Source: Prunella strophiata (Eukaryota > Chordata > Aves > Passeriformes > Prunellidae). From it: DNA of 64,000 nucleotides. The DNA is taken from the NCBI GenBank assembly GCA_036583965.1, contig JAZBQD010000013.1, positions 7,046,144 to 7,110,143 of the forward strand, in the 5' to 3' direction. The first letter of the stretch is position 1, and the number at the start of each line of letters is the position of its first letter. The translations under genes were made by a program, and so were the position numbers. Positions 46,150 through 57,960 of the stretch are shown one piece after another. The notes beneath the pieces are model-generated. The model was not told where the DNA came from. It made no database searches and saw nothing but the letters and a program-made list of their open reading frames with translations.

Positions 46150-46480
46150 TTGCAGGGTTCCTCTCTTTTACTTAATTGTCTGCCTGGAAGCATCTTCTGA
46201 CCTAATTATGCCCGCAGTTGTGTCACTTGGCTTGTCCTGCGTGCCGAGTGGCACCGCACGAGCGGGGCCCGCTGTGCACACGCTGGCACACAACTGAGCT
46301 AATAGACACTGACAGTGGGCATCGGGTTTTTTAAGACTAAGAAGTCTCCTGGGGTGGTAGTAATCCCCTAGAGGTGCCATTAGCTTATGATAACCACACC
46401 TTTGAAATTGTTTTATTGCTTTAATAATGTGGTGGTGATGGAAAATGGGGAACATGCCACATTTATTATTTATGCTGGTA
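46150..46480. promoter_or_regulatory. Candidate conserved non-coding element
   Basis: A compact block with many developmental-type sites: ACTTAATTGTC and CTAATTATG (homeodomain), GTAATCCCC (OTX-like), CTTTGAA (TCF/LEF-like), TTGCTTTAATAATG, and a CpG-containing GC stretch in the middle. It does not translate sensibly. Conservation itself cannot be seen from one genome. Confidence 0.35.
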
Positions 46481-48639
46481 AAAGATGAAAGTTAGCAATT
46501 AGAAGCTTTAAACCACAGGTTCAGCAGAAGTACATGACTTACATTTATTCCTTTTTGGACTGTGCACTCCAGCACTGGGATGCCCTTACTGTCCAGGTTT
46601 GTTATGCTGAGCTGCCTACAGAAACCATGGCAAAGTGGCAGGGCCAGCACAATTAACATTGTAAGATGGATACACATCTCACTGCAGGGATGGGTGGAGA
46701 TTTCCTGGTGGGGAGCTGTTGGAACAGTGCTTTATGATATCTGAACTAATCTTGTGCTATGATAATTCTGTCTTGCTTAAGTGCTTGCAGCCTCTCTGTG
46801 CTGCGCAGTCATGCTGTGGCAGCTGCTGTGTGCATCTGATCCAAACTCACTGCTTCCCCACACACTTAATTGGTAAAATTGCCACATATTGTTTATAAAA
46901 AAGTGTGGAAAGAGTGAGCAGAATCTTGGTCCCAGGACTGTACAGCAGTGGCTCTGCTGCCACATGGCTGGGAGTCACACTCTGTCAGCTCAAGGCAGCA
47001 CAGAGAGGATGTCTGTTGTACCATATGTGTCATGACACCTACATCTGGGTGGAGCAGCTCTACTGAAGTAAAAGAAGCTGGTGCAGATGATGGTAAAGTC
47101 CAACATCAGGCCCTTCAAGGCTGCCATGCTTCCCAGGTGTGGGGCTTTAACCTCAGCACCCAGAGAAAGGGACACCAACACCACAGCAGAACCGAAGGGA
47201 AAGGTAGGAAAAGTTAGTTTTGTCATAAAGGAAACGTGCCAAGACAGCAACTGTCCGTGCCTGGAGCTGTAATGGAAGTGATTTCACTAATCTGCCTTGC
47301 AGGCCACTTTCTCATTCCGTGTGATCCCTCAGCGAGGCTGCCAGCGTGTTTGATCGCTTCACCTCAGGATCAAATGAGCAGAGGGCTGACTGGGTGTTTT
47401 ATCTGCAGCTGGCAGAAAATGGAGGTGAGAGAGAGCAAGCAAGTGAGTTTCTATTAAGAATAGAGAGATTAATGCACCCAAATTTAATTGGAATTGCACG
47501 AGCAGGCAAGAGGTGTCAAGCTCTGAGTTCATGCATATATTGTGTGGGTGTCCTATATACTACATTTTGAACATCTGCAGCATGACTCTCTCTGCCTTGT
47601 ACTTTGGTCCTTGCTACAAGCTTTCATGTTGGTTACTGATGTTGTACATCCTTATTTCTATTGTACACCCTTGTGCCCTTTGCCTCGTTGCACTGCACCA
47701 CTCCCACTGATGGGCTGTGTGCAGACAGAGGTGAGCCAGGACCTTGGCCATGACTTGGCTTCTTCTTGGCTCCAGCAGCCTCAATGTTATCAGTGTCACA
47801 CCCATGCCCTTACCCCTTCCCTAAAGCAAACCCTGAAGCGAACTTAGGCCAGCTGTGGCCAGAGCTTGGTATTGTGAATGAGCAACACTGGAGTGCAGCA
47901 CCTGGCTGTGCAGGGCAGAGCAGGACCCCTGAAGTCATTAACATCCTTCTATTAATTGAAATCTATGTTGCTCCTTTTGAAGGCTGATTCCATGGCCTAA
48001 CACAGGAAGATTGCATTAGCATCAGCCACTGGCACCCACGTTACTCAGGCAAGAAGAAACCACTTATGCAGCCTGGGGTCCCAGCCTGCATCCCACACCT
48101 GACAAGCTCTCACTTTGCAGGACCTGATTCACTTTGTGTGTGTCTGTTTTTCTCCAGGCAAAGTCCTTAGGGCTGAACATCCCTTCCTAAAGAAACTGCA
48201 GATGATTCCAGCCAGGCTGGTGAAGGGTTGGAGCTGGTACAGTCAACACTGTGAGTGCAGGCTGCTGCCACTTGCAGAAGGGAATTGGGTTTTACCCTCT
48301 CACATGAACATCAATCACCCTTTGACAAACCCCATGCTTTTGGTTCAGGTTATTCCTGTAAGGCTGGAGCTCAGCAATCCCCATGGGCAAAGCCTGGCCA
48401 GGAGACAGGTTTTGTTTCTTTTCCTCAAGGTTGTTGTCAGCCTTGGCTATGCTCGGGGACCTTCCCTGGCAGGAGCAGTGGGACAAGGAGCCCACCCTCA
48501 CTTGGAGAATTGTGCTGTGCAAGGAAAAAATGTTTCTGGCTCTTCTCATGTGTATTTGGGGCAGAAAGAAGGTGTAGTTTAGGTTAGAGCACTGCTGCTT
48601 TATCAGTGTTTATCAGTGTAGGAGTTCTGCTCCGTGTAG

Positions 48640-48760
48640 CATAACAGCCTCAAGTCCTTTTAAACCCTGACATCAATATGTGGTGATAAGATAACACTGG
48701 TTAGTCCTGAACTGGTTGCTCTAGATAAGATAAACCCTTTTATGCTTTAAAACTGGACTC
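48640..48760. promoter_or_regulatory. Paired double-GATA sites
   Basis: The 10-mer GATAAGATAA occurs twice in the same orientation, at 48685-48694 and 48724-48733, 39 bases apart. Each copy holds two overlapping GATA-factor sites. Surrounding sequence is non-coding. Confidence 0.4.
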
Positions 48761-50320
48761 AAAGTTTCTGCTATGTTTTCTTTTCCTTTTAATGTAGCAA
48801 ACTCCAGAAACATTTTATTTCTAAGGGAGTTGTATTTGTTAAGAGCCGATAAAAATAGTACATATCATAAATGAGACTTTCCAAACTTGCCTGAGGAGCA
48901 TGAAACATTTTCTTTCAAAGACTAAATAGAAATGAGCTAGTAGGAGGTAGATTTCAATGTCTTAGAAAATTGTTGGATTAATTAGAAGCTAAAATTATTC
49001 CAAGTAAATGGTCATGCCTACATTTTTTTTTTCAGAAGTGTGTCCACACAGTGATATTTCAGCAACAGTGGATGTTAATTTTAAGGTGGTTACTTTTAAT
49101 TAACATGAAATAACTTTGGTAGTATGGCTTGAAACAGCAGTAGTGTGCATTTAAAGCTGGGGCTGAATATCTCTGTACAAGCCAGCATATCCATAAATGT
49201 ACAGCACTGACTCTTCAAGTAGAGACAATATCTTCAGAGAATTTAGAGATACATCCATTCATTAGTGAGTTAAAATTAATAACTAGGTCCTCTGTAAAAT
49301 TTAGCACTTTAGTCTTGTTTGTCCCAAATGATTTTAACAATGGAATAACAGACTATTCACGTTTTCCATATAATTAAAATTAATTGAAATGACTTGCATT
49401 AGTTGTAATTAAGCTATGCAGCTAAGAGTGGTTGTATGTAATTGCTATGATTATATAGGCTACAAATAATCTCAAGGAATGAAAGTGGAGTTATTATGAC
49501 AGAAGAACTCAGCCTCTCACCACCTTCCTGTGACTGATGGTCTGCACAAGGGAAAGGATGTCTCTGGGAAAAGGCAGTGCTCCATCAGGGGGGATGCTTT
49601 GGGAGCTGAGCTGGCTCAGCTGCCCCTGTTTTTAAGTTCATGTGAGTGCCCCAAACCTGATCTTTAAGGGCTGCCCCTTTCCTCAGCTTTAGGGTACCAC
49701 TAGTGAGTGGGACAAACTGAAGTGAGAAAGCAACCCCTGTAAAGCACTGAAACCTTTGGTACAGGGTCTGGCATAGCCTATAAATCACTGAATTAGCTCC
49801 AAATTCAGCTCCACATTCACCAATCCATCCCAGTTACATCAGGCATGTCCCTTACCCCAGCATCAGGTGCACTGCAGGAGCTGTACAGCTCACAGAGGGT
49901 GACCTGTGGTGGCAAACTCCTGGTTTTAGCTCCAGGGATTTCCATGTCCCTGTGGAAATATTTTGCGGCTGCAAAGCACCTCCAGGCCACTTTGTCCAGC
50001 TTCTTCCCACCAAATCTGGCCACAGCAGTGCCAAAAAGGGGCAAGGAAACAAAAAACAACATCCCCCATCACTCCATTGCTTGGAAAGCTCAGTCTGAAG
50101 TGATCAGGCCTGAACCACAATTCTGTAGGTCACTGCAGGGTCAGGCTGAGGTTGCTGGGGATGTCATACCCATAAAATCACCTTTTTGTTTGTGCTCTGC
50201 TTAGGCTTTTAGAGCAGTGTCTTTAAAATGTGGCTCAATTTGTGGGTTCCTACATTTTTAATGATTGTTTGGGGAATAACAATTCCCTTATATTACATTA
50301 TTACTTTATTTTAGTTTTTT

Positions 50321-50321
<1 letters not shown>

Positions 50322-50352
<31 letters not shown>
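50322..50352. repeat. T31 homopolymer
   Basis: Thirty-one consecutive T, just after a short T6G step. Confidence 0.85.
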
Positions 50353-53300
50353 CCCATTGCTTTGGAAATATTGAGCTTCATTTCATGGAAAACCTCAGAG
50401 AAAAAAAACATTTGTAGGGTTTTTGGTATGGGAATAAGCCCAAAGATTTGAAATGATGCTGTTGTAATCTGCCCTCTTGCCACCTGCAGCTGGTTTGTGC
50501 ATGACAGGCCCCAGAATGTGTCATGTCTTGCAGGGTGTTAGAAAAATGAACATTTCAGCAAGGTTTTGGCCTCTACAGCACACAGGAGTGGGAGGGGATA
50601 TAACTCTGCTTTGCCAGGTGTTGACATGCCCTGTCCCAAGGCAAAGCAGCCCCCCTAAAGCATTTGCCTGGTACAGCAGCAGGGCAGATGCAAAAGTCTG
50701 TGCTCAACACACAGCAGGCAACAGAGAATTATAAACTGCCCAAATTTCCCTTCTTGGAGTGCATTGGGAGTGATTGACAGGGCTGCCAAGCAAAGCCTCC
50801 TGGAATGTGCAGCACATGGAAACCTTCCTGGTAATTAATGGGGGATTGTGCTTTGGTGGCTCCTGGAGCCTCTCCCACCCTGTCCCTAACTCAGGGCTGG
50901 TCTCTGCCAAGGAAGCTCTGTTTATTCCCAAACTCCAAACACTCCAGAGGAGGATGTGACCTTCAGGCAGCCACTTTGGCTAAAGCCTCCTGCCTGCTCC
51001 TCCATGAGATCCCAAGAATTCACTTCATAGCCCAACACTGCAATATCATTTTTATCCTTGAAAGACTCAGCTGTCTACCTTCAGGCTTAGCAACATGACT
51101 GCAAGAAAATATTTATTTACACATGGGTGTAAATTACTGACAAGTATGACAATCTGACTGATTTCCTTCTTATAATTTCTTTGATAATCTGCATCCTGTG
51201 AAGATTAAGGTACAGATTTCGACACCCTAGGGGTAACCACATGGCCCATGTGTACTTGCACTAGCATTATTACCATGGGGAAGTAAAGTAAAAAAAAAAA
51301 AAAAAAACCCAAAAAAATAAAAAATAAAGTAACCCAAAAAGTCCACTGAGGATGGACAGACCATGATATTGGTTGGGGGGTGGGTGAAAGAGTGCAGGAA
51401 AGTGAGAGAAACCATTAACATTTTGCACCATTAGTTGGGAGCCTGGAGACCTGCTGTAGCAAATAAAATCCCTGTATAATTTAGTCAAGGGAATTCAGCC
51501 AAAGAAATTAGAAGAGATTTTTTTGGTTTTTTTTTTTTTTTTTTTGGTTTTTTTTAACGCAATAACTTTTTACTCCATTTAATTTCTGGTTTAACCATCT
51601 GAATAGATAATAGAAAAGTACTGTGAGCTAGGGAATAATCTGAACTGAGGGAGAGAAAAAAAATGCTGAGAAACTTGCAGGCATGTTCACAAACAAGAGC
51701 CATCCAAGATACCAGAGAAACCAGGAGGCAAGTAAATCAGGAGAAAACCAGATCTTCCCACCCCATCCCAAGAAACACAAGGAACCTGCTGTGCATTTCC
51801 ATCTGGCAGGAATGCAGAGCAGCACAGGATCTGTGTACACAAGATCCCATCAGCAACCCCTGGGCTTGCAGGTTCAGTAACTCCCAGTCTCCAGCTATTG
51901 CTGCTGGAGAGATCAAGTCAAAAACTCAGCAATGGGTTTTGTTTTTATTTATTTATTCTGTTTAAAAGCTAAAATACTAGCTCTTGTACAACTTGTGGCT
52001 ATACTCCCATCAGTTTTTAGCTAATAAATATCTTGGAATGGGTAATGATATCCTCATGATACTTTCTTATCCTCCTCAAAACATTGAATACTTAAGAGTA
52101 ATCAAGAAGCCACAGCAACTGCTCCTGGCAGGAAGCTGCCAAGCTGTTATCCAGAAGCCTGACCAGCATTATTTGGAACAGATGCTCTTTCAGCTTTGTA
52201 ATTTTCAGCCAAAAACAATGGCAGTGAGTGAAAGTAAAGCTGTGGGTCAAAGGAAGGCTAAACTGTATGAGAATCATGTGAAAATATTTTTGATTTCACA
52301 CATCCTCTCATTTACAGCACATGCTTCTGAAATGGCCTGTGAATGTCAACGTGCAGCTGCAGGTTTGACCTTCATGTCCACAGCCTGGATCTGCCAACAG
52401 TCCAGGAAGCACAGGGTCACTGTCCTGCTGGAGCCCTGGCACTGCCTGTGCCTGCCCAGGCTGGGGATGGGCCACACCTGGCACTGCTGCCAGGCACCCC
52501 TGCCAGCCCTTGGGAGGGCACTGCCTGCCACTGTGGGCCAGGCAGGAGCTGTTGGTGCTGCCAAGGGAAAAATCCTCAGCCCTACCTGTGAGCCCAGAGC
52601 AGGCACACAGGAGGGAGCTGCTCCCCTGCACAGCCTCAGCACCAGGAGCTCACCTGGCTCCAGGGAGGCAGCTCCCATCCTCAGGAGCTCCCAGGGCTGC
52701 ACGGGACAGGGCACAGCCCAAGGGCTGCAAAGCAGGATGAAGCTTTCAGTTATTATGGCCAGGCAGGCAAAGCCTGGTGTCCCCAGCTGGATGAAGGCTC
52801 TGCTGGGCTCATGCTGCTCCCTTCCTTTGCTAGGCAAGCTCAGTTTAACAGAGCTCAAGAAACAAGCAGGTCTCAGGAAATAAATGCTTTCAGTCTCTCT
52901 TTTTTATTGCCTGTAAAATAGCAGGAGGCTTTCAAAGCAACAGCAAATCCTGTTAAAAAAAGTAGAGAAAATTAAAGAAATGTTTCTTGTCTCAGATCCA
53001 GCCCTTTTCACCTTAACTTTCCATCATGGTACATAAAATTTTGTATATTTTGGCAGAGCAGAGAAATAACTTTTCCCCTTTCTCTTCCTTGCACAGCCCA
53101 GGAGCTCTGAGTGAGCTTTAAACCAGTTTTGCACAAACAGAGAGCAGCCAAATAATAGAGCAAGAAAACAGCATTAAACTTTGTAGACAATCAACTTTAT
53201 TCTGTGCACAGCAGCTAGTTTCTCCTGCTCTCAGCAGAAATAAAAAATTTACAAGTGTTCTGGGAAAGCATTAAAAACCAAACACATCCAGACAAAGTCT

Positions 53301-54859
53301 GGTGCAAACTACTTGGAAATAGATCCGTGCATCACCTTCTGAAAGGCTCATTCCAGCTGTGCTGCTGTAGCCAAGCTGACGGCGGCCAAAACAAATACAC
53401 CCTGTGAGCTCAGGACAGGATTGGAGGGTTGAGATTTGGGTACCAGTCATCCTTGTCTCCCAGAGAGGCAGTCACAGTCCTCTGCTTGTGCGAATCTCCT
53501 CATGAAAGAGGTTTTCCACATCATTCCCTGCACACTGGCACAGAGTAAGGATGCCTGTGTACTTGGGAGAAAGTGGAACCTTCCAGCACCAGGAGGAAAA
53601 ACCCAGCTACTGCAGAGAAGTGATCAAAGATAAGAGGGCAGGATGCATTCCCAGGCCCACACCCCAGCCCTTTCCACAGGGACCATATTAGGTTTGCTGT
53701 ACGCTCTTATTGCACTGAATGTCATCTTCCAAGCACAGCAAATAACATTTTCATAAAGCACTGCTTTTAATCAAGCACAACCCTCACATCCCCAAAGGAG
53801 CTATCTGGAGTCTATCCCTTTTCTCTACTGTTCTTTTTTGCCCCCTTTTAACTCCCTCCCTCAGAGGCTTGTGCCTCCAGCAAGGGGGGCTCCATGTGGT
53901 TCCCTTCGGAGCTCATTAACGCGGGTCCATCCATCAGGCCACGAGCGGGAGCTCCCGGAGCCGGGGCCCCGCGGGCACGGCACAGCCCGCACGGGGCTGT
54001 CACACCGAGCTTTAATGACCCTGTGAGACGGGGAATCAGCCTGCTGCCTGATTACACAGCCCCACGCAGGCTGGGACACTTCAGCAGGATGCCAGTCTTG
54101 ATGGAGCAGTGGGATGCAGACAGCCTTGTGTACAAAACCACTGAATTCGGTCTCATCCAAACAGAGTGGGTTATTTCCATACCCAGACACTGCTGCAGCT
54201 GGGGTCGGGTTTGAAGCCGCCTGAAATGCATTTCAGAACATCAACCCAAAACAATACTCTCATTACAGCGGTAATGGAGACCAGCCCCTTCCCAAACCCC
54301 AATCCACGACCTCCTGTGTGATCACAAGCAGACTGGCAAGCAGCTTGTGTGGCTGAGGGTGAGCCCAGCTCCCCGCAGTCAGATAGTGATTTCCTGCATG
54401 GCAGATGCTTCCTATTCAACACAAAGAAAAAGCCTTCCAAATATGTTTGTTTCTTTATCAAGAACTCATGCTTGGAGTGAGGGGTTGAATCCCTTTTCAT
54501 GGGCAGTTTGCAGCCCGTGAGTGCCCCTGAGCAGAAAGGCAGAGCTGCCTGTACAGAGGATAGCACTGATGGCTGATGGGCACAGCCAGGCAGCACTGAG
54601 ACAAGCACACTCTTAGCTAAACACAGAGAGCTGCTGGTCAGATTTACCTGCCCTTGTTGCTGGCTCTGGGCAGAGCCCATCATCTCTGAATCTGGGAGCA
54701 CAAGGACCGATCAGGAATGGAGACTGAGGGCTTGTGCTCTTAGGTGCAAATGGTTCATTATGGCCTTTTTCAGACTGTGCTGATGAGAGGAATCATTCTT
54801 CATTGATGAGAAATCCTGCATTTTCTTCTCTGGGAGAACGCAGCTTTGTTCCCTTCCCC

Positions 54860-55090
54860 CATTTAATAATGCACAATTTATCAGGCTAAATTGGTGAGCC
54901 TGGTAGCAAGTGATTCAAATCAACTTCAGTGGCTATGAGCAATCACATGTACTTGAAGAAACCCACTTATGCCACTTTCAGTAAAACCTGAGGAAAGCTG
55001 GCTATGAATGCACTACCATATCCTATTAATGCTCAAGAAAACCCATTTAAATGAACCTCTAATGGCTGATTGAGACTTCTATAATGAAAC
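54860..55090. promoter_or_regulatory. Candidate conserved non-coding element
   Basis: AT-rich unique block with TTTAATAATGCAC, CAGGCTAAATTGG, TCCTATTAATGC and CCATTTAAATG motifs in a region otherwise of mixed GC. It is non-coding in all frames. It is called from composition and motif density only. Confidence 0.28.
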
Positions 55091-57680
55091 TCCATAAAGA
55101 GTCAGCTCCTTCCTTCAGGCTGGGCATTCCAAGTGGCTCCATGGCTCTCTTGTTAGCTGTGGGTAGGAAAAGCAAATGGATGGAAGCACAACTGTGCTGT
55201 GGGCACAGAAAGGAGGGAAGGCTCCTTGCTTTTCCAGGGTTGACACTCTGAGCCCCAGCAAGAAGGGCACAAGGTACTAAGTCTCACCTGTATTTCCTGA
55301 TACTATAACAATCAATTTATCAGACTGTGATCACTGTGCTCTGATGAGCTGCTCAGACCTTCCCCCTACACAAAGCACAAACTGCCTCCAGTCTACAAAC
55401 CCCAATATTTCTCTGCTGGAAGAAACATAATTTCTATGTCTCCCCATGTCTTAGCCCAGCATTTTCAGCCTGCCCAAAACTGGAGAGGTTGCATAGGCTG
55501 AGGGTGTGGAAAGAGAGGGGAAGACAGTCCCTGCCAACCCTTGTGTCCTGCTCCTTCTTGTCTTTGGGAGCATCTAGCAGGGATGGTCAGCAGGGAGCTG
55601 CTGTGCCCCATAGCCTGTTTAGCATGCAGCAGGCCCCCACACTCAGCAAAACAGGAAATAAATGGCTACAAACCTTTCAAAAGCATTTACATGCCATCCA
55701 CCCACCTCCCCTTCAGGGCAAGAGGACCCTAATGGGGAAAATTGTTCTAAAAAGAAGAGCTACTGTTCCCTACTGACCCACCAGGCTTCTGGTGCCTGCC
55801 AGGTGCCCCTGTTCTGGGCAGACTGGCCCTTGCCAGCACCTGGGGGGCTTTGGTTTGCCAGGCACTGTGCCTGTGGGCAGCTGGCAGCGGGATCTGGAAA
55901 GCCTGGGCTGCAGTGTGAGCCTCCTCCAGAGCCTGGCCTGCCCTCCCTGGGCAACAGCCACCAGCCCTGGTGTTCCTGAGGACTTGCATCACCCTGCTGG
56001 AGTGTGGGTGGTCATCAGGATGGGGATGGGGCATGCTGGGGCCCTCGAGCTGGAAAGGCCATGGGTGCCTCTGGAAAATGGGGACTGTCCTTCCATTGCT
56101 GCTTTTGTAGTAGCAACTGCTGTGCTGAGATAAAAGCTTTTGTTTGCCTTTTCTCTCCTACATTCCTAATCTCCCTCTGTGCTGGTCTCCCCTATAGTCC
56201 ATCAAGCACTTTTAATCTCTAATTGCATATGACTGATGAACCTGAACTCCATACACAGCGTTGCCAAGAACCACTTTTTCGGAGCCTGCTTTAGCTCTTT
56301 AGGCCAGTCATAACACACTGCAGGACCATTAAGAGTTTATAGTTTGTATACATAACACCCTGGGAGTACCAAAGGGTGGTTTATCCAAACAGAAAAGAAT
56401 TGAGATGAATGAATGCAGAAATGACTTTTGGCCAGGAAATACTTTAATTTTAATTAGGGGGGAAGGGGGTGAGAGAGGAATGAAGAGGCTTTCTTCTCTC
56501 ACAAAAGACAAGACTAATGAGTTTACAGCTGCAGGCGCTGACCTTGGAGCATCCCCTATAATGCTAGTGCTGAAATGTTTGGATGTGATGTTAGACCTGA
56601 TAACCTTGCTTCTAAAAGGAAGAAATAAAGGGAAATGGCTGAATGGGGAGGGATTCATTTCATGGGGATGTACAGACATATTTATTTATTTTCCCCCCCT
56701 TGCATTCCCGTTCCGCTGCCTTTGGCGACACAGCCGTTCACCCAGCTGCTGAGCTTCATATGGGCCTCACCTCTTCTGCAGGAAAAATGAGTCTGTTGTG
56801 GCAATTCCCCCACATTTAGGACTGTCCCTCATCCCAGAGCCCATCTCACAAGCCCCCACCTCTCTGGAGCCCATGGCTGGAATGAACGGGGTGCCAGAGC
56901 CTGGGGAACCCCACACCCAGCAACCCATGCACAAGGGAAGGTGCTGCCAGGGCTTCTGAATCAGTGACTTGAAAGAGGCTGAAGGCCTGAGCCTATCCTT
57001 GTGCAAGGATGTTGTCACCTGCTTCAGCTGGTCCCTGCTTTGTGGTGCTGGAGCCTGTGCCAGTACCCACGCTGGGCTCACGGCTCTCTCCAGCCCAGGA
57101 GGCTCCTGCTCCTGCCCAGGCAGTGTCACAGCTCTGCTGCCCTGTCCTGGGGAGCAGCAGGAGCAGAGCCACTGCCACGGGGCTGAGCAGACAGCAGCTG
57201 CCCACGGGGTGTTCCCAGGGTGTGTGCCAGGGCAGCAGGGATGTGTCCCTGGGCCTGCTGGGCTCTCCCTCCTGCCTGGGGACATGGCTGCAGGGGTGAT
57301 CAGGGCTGATCTCGCACCTCCATCCCTTGGCAAAGACAGTGGCTCACACATCTTCCAAAAGCTGCAGAGCTGCTGCTCCCACCTCCCTGCTCAGCCTGCT
57401 CCTTCTAGGCTGGGGACCTCGGCTGTACTCCCCCTGGAGCTTCCAGGCATCCTGGCATCTCCTTGCTCCCCAGAGCTCTTTCCATGGCCCTGTGAAGCAT
57501 CATCTGGCCCTGTGGATCCTCCCATGGGTGCTGCCGTGCTACAGCCAGAGCGATTATAAAACTCTGAGTGTGAAGCTGCTGTGAGCTGCTGTGGCTGTGG
57601 AGCCAGCTTGGCCTCCAGGGAATCAACACCCCCTGCCCTGTGAGCTGGCAGCCAGACGGGCTGAAACAATAGTGCAAGTT
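55091..57680. other. Intergenic GC-rich stretch, no gene seen
   Basis: GC-rich segments at about 55780-56060 and 56800-57620 keep several frames open on both strands, but codon choice and splice context do not support genes. A G-rich stretch lies near 56456-56475. Confidence 0.45.
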
Positions 57681-57960
57681 AACGGAGCAAAACAACCCTC
57701 GGTGTTTCCTATTAAAAGTATTTTTATGATGTTGATTATTATTAATATTATATAGGGGCTGTAATTTTCTCCCGACTCACTCCAACATCTCACAAAATAA
57801 ACAGTTGCTGTATTATCCCCTTGTAAATGAGACCACAGGATTGTAAACTTTAATTTGTTACTTTTGGCTGCTCTCAGGTTTGGCAGACAATTAAACCAAT
57901 TCATTAGTTCACAGAGGCACATTTTTGGCCATGTCTGGCTGCGTGAAGTCATCCAGTGAA
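57680..57960. promoter_or_regulatory. Candidate conserved non-coding element
   Basis: A sharp switch from GC-rich to AT-rich unique sequence. It has dense TAAT-type and related sites (TTGATTATTATTAATATTAT, CTTTAATTTGTTAC, GACAATTAAACC, AATTCATTAG) and no coding potential. This is the look of vertebrate developmental enhancers. Confidence 0.35.

Larger units (their letters stand above)
46481..54850. other. Intergenic region, mixed GC, no gene seen
   Basis: Apart from the GATA pair (48640-48760), it holds a T31 run (50322-50352), A-rich 51291-51330 and T-rich 51520-51555 tracts, and a GC-rich block at about 52330-52740 that leaves both strands open for long distances. AT-rich unique sequence with homeodomain-like TAATTA motifs lies at about 48960-49500. 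No exon with credible splice sites or protein homology was found. Confidence 0.45.

Noticed and set aside
48115..48582. 155-codon open frame on the plus strand
   Set aside because: No domain, no start context and no splice partner; the length is within chance for this composition.
51984..52883. 299-codon open frame on the plus strand, the longest in the window
   Set aside because: The second half lies in a GC-rich block where the minus strand is also open for 170 codons. Composition is Trp/Cys/Leu-rich with no domain, and no good splice context or promoter was seen.
56767..57559. Overlapping open frames near 195 codons on both strands
   Set aside because: The mirrored open frames and GC-rich composition indicate chance.
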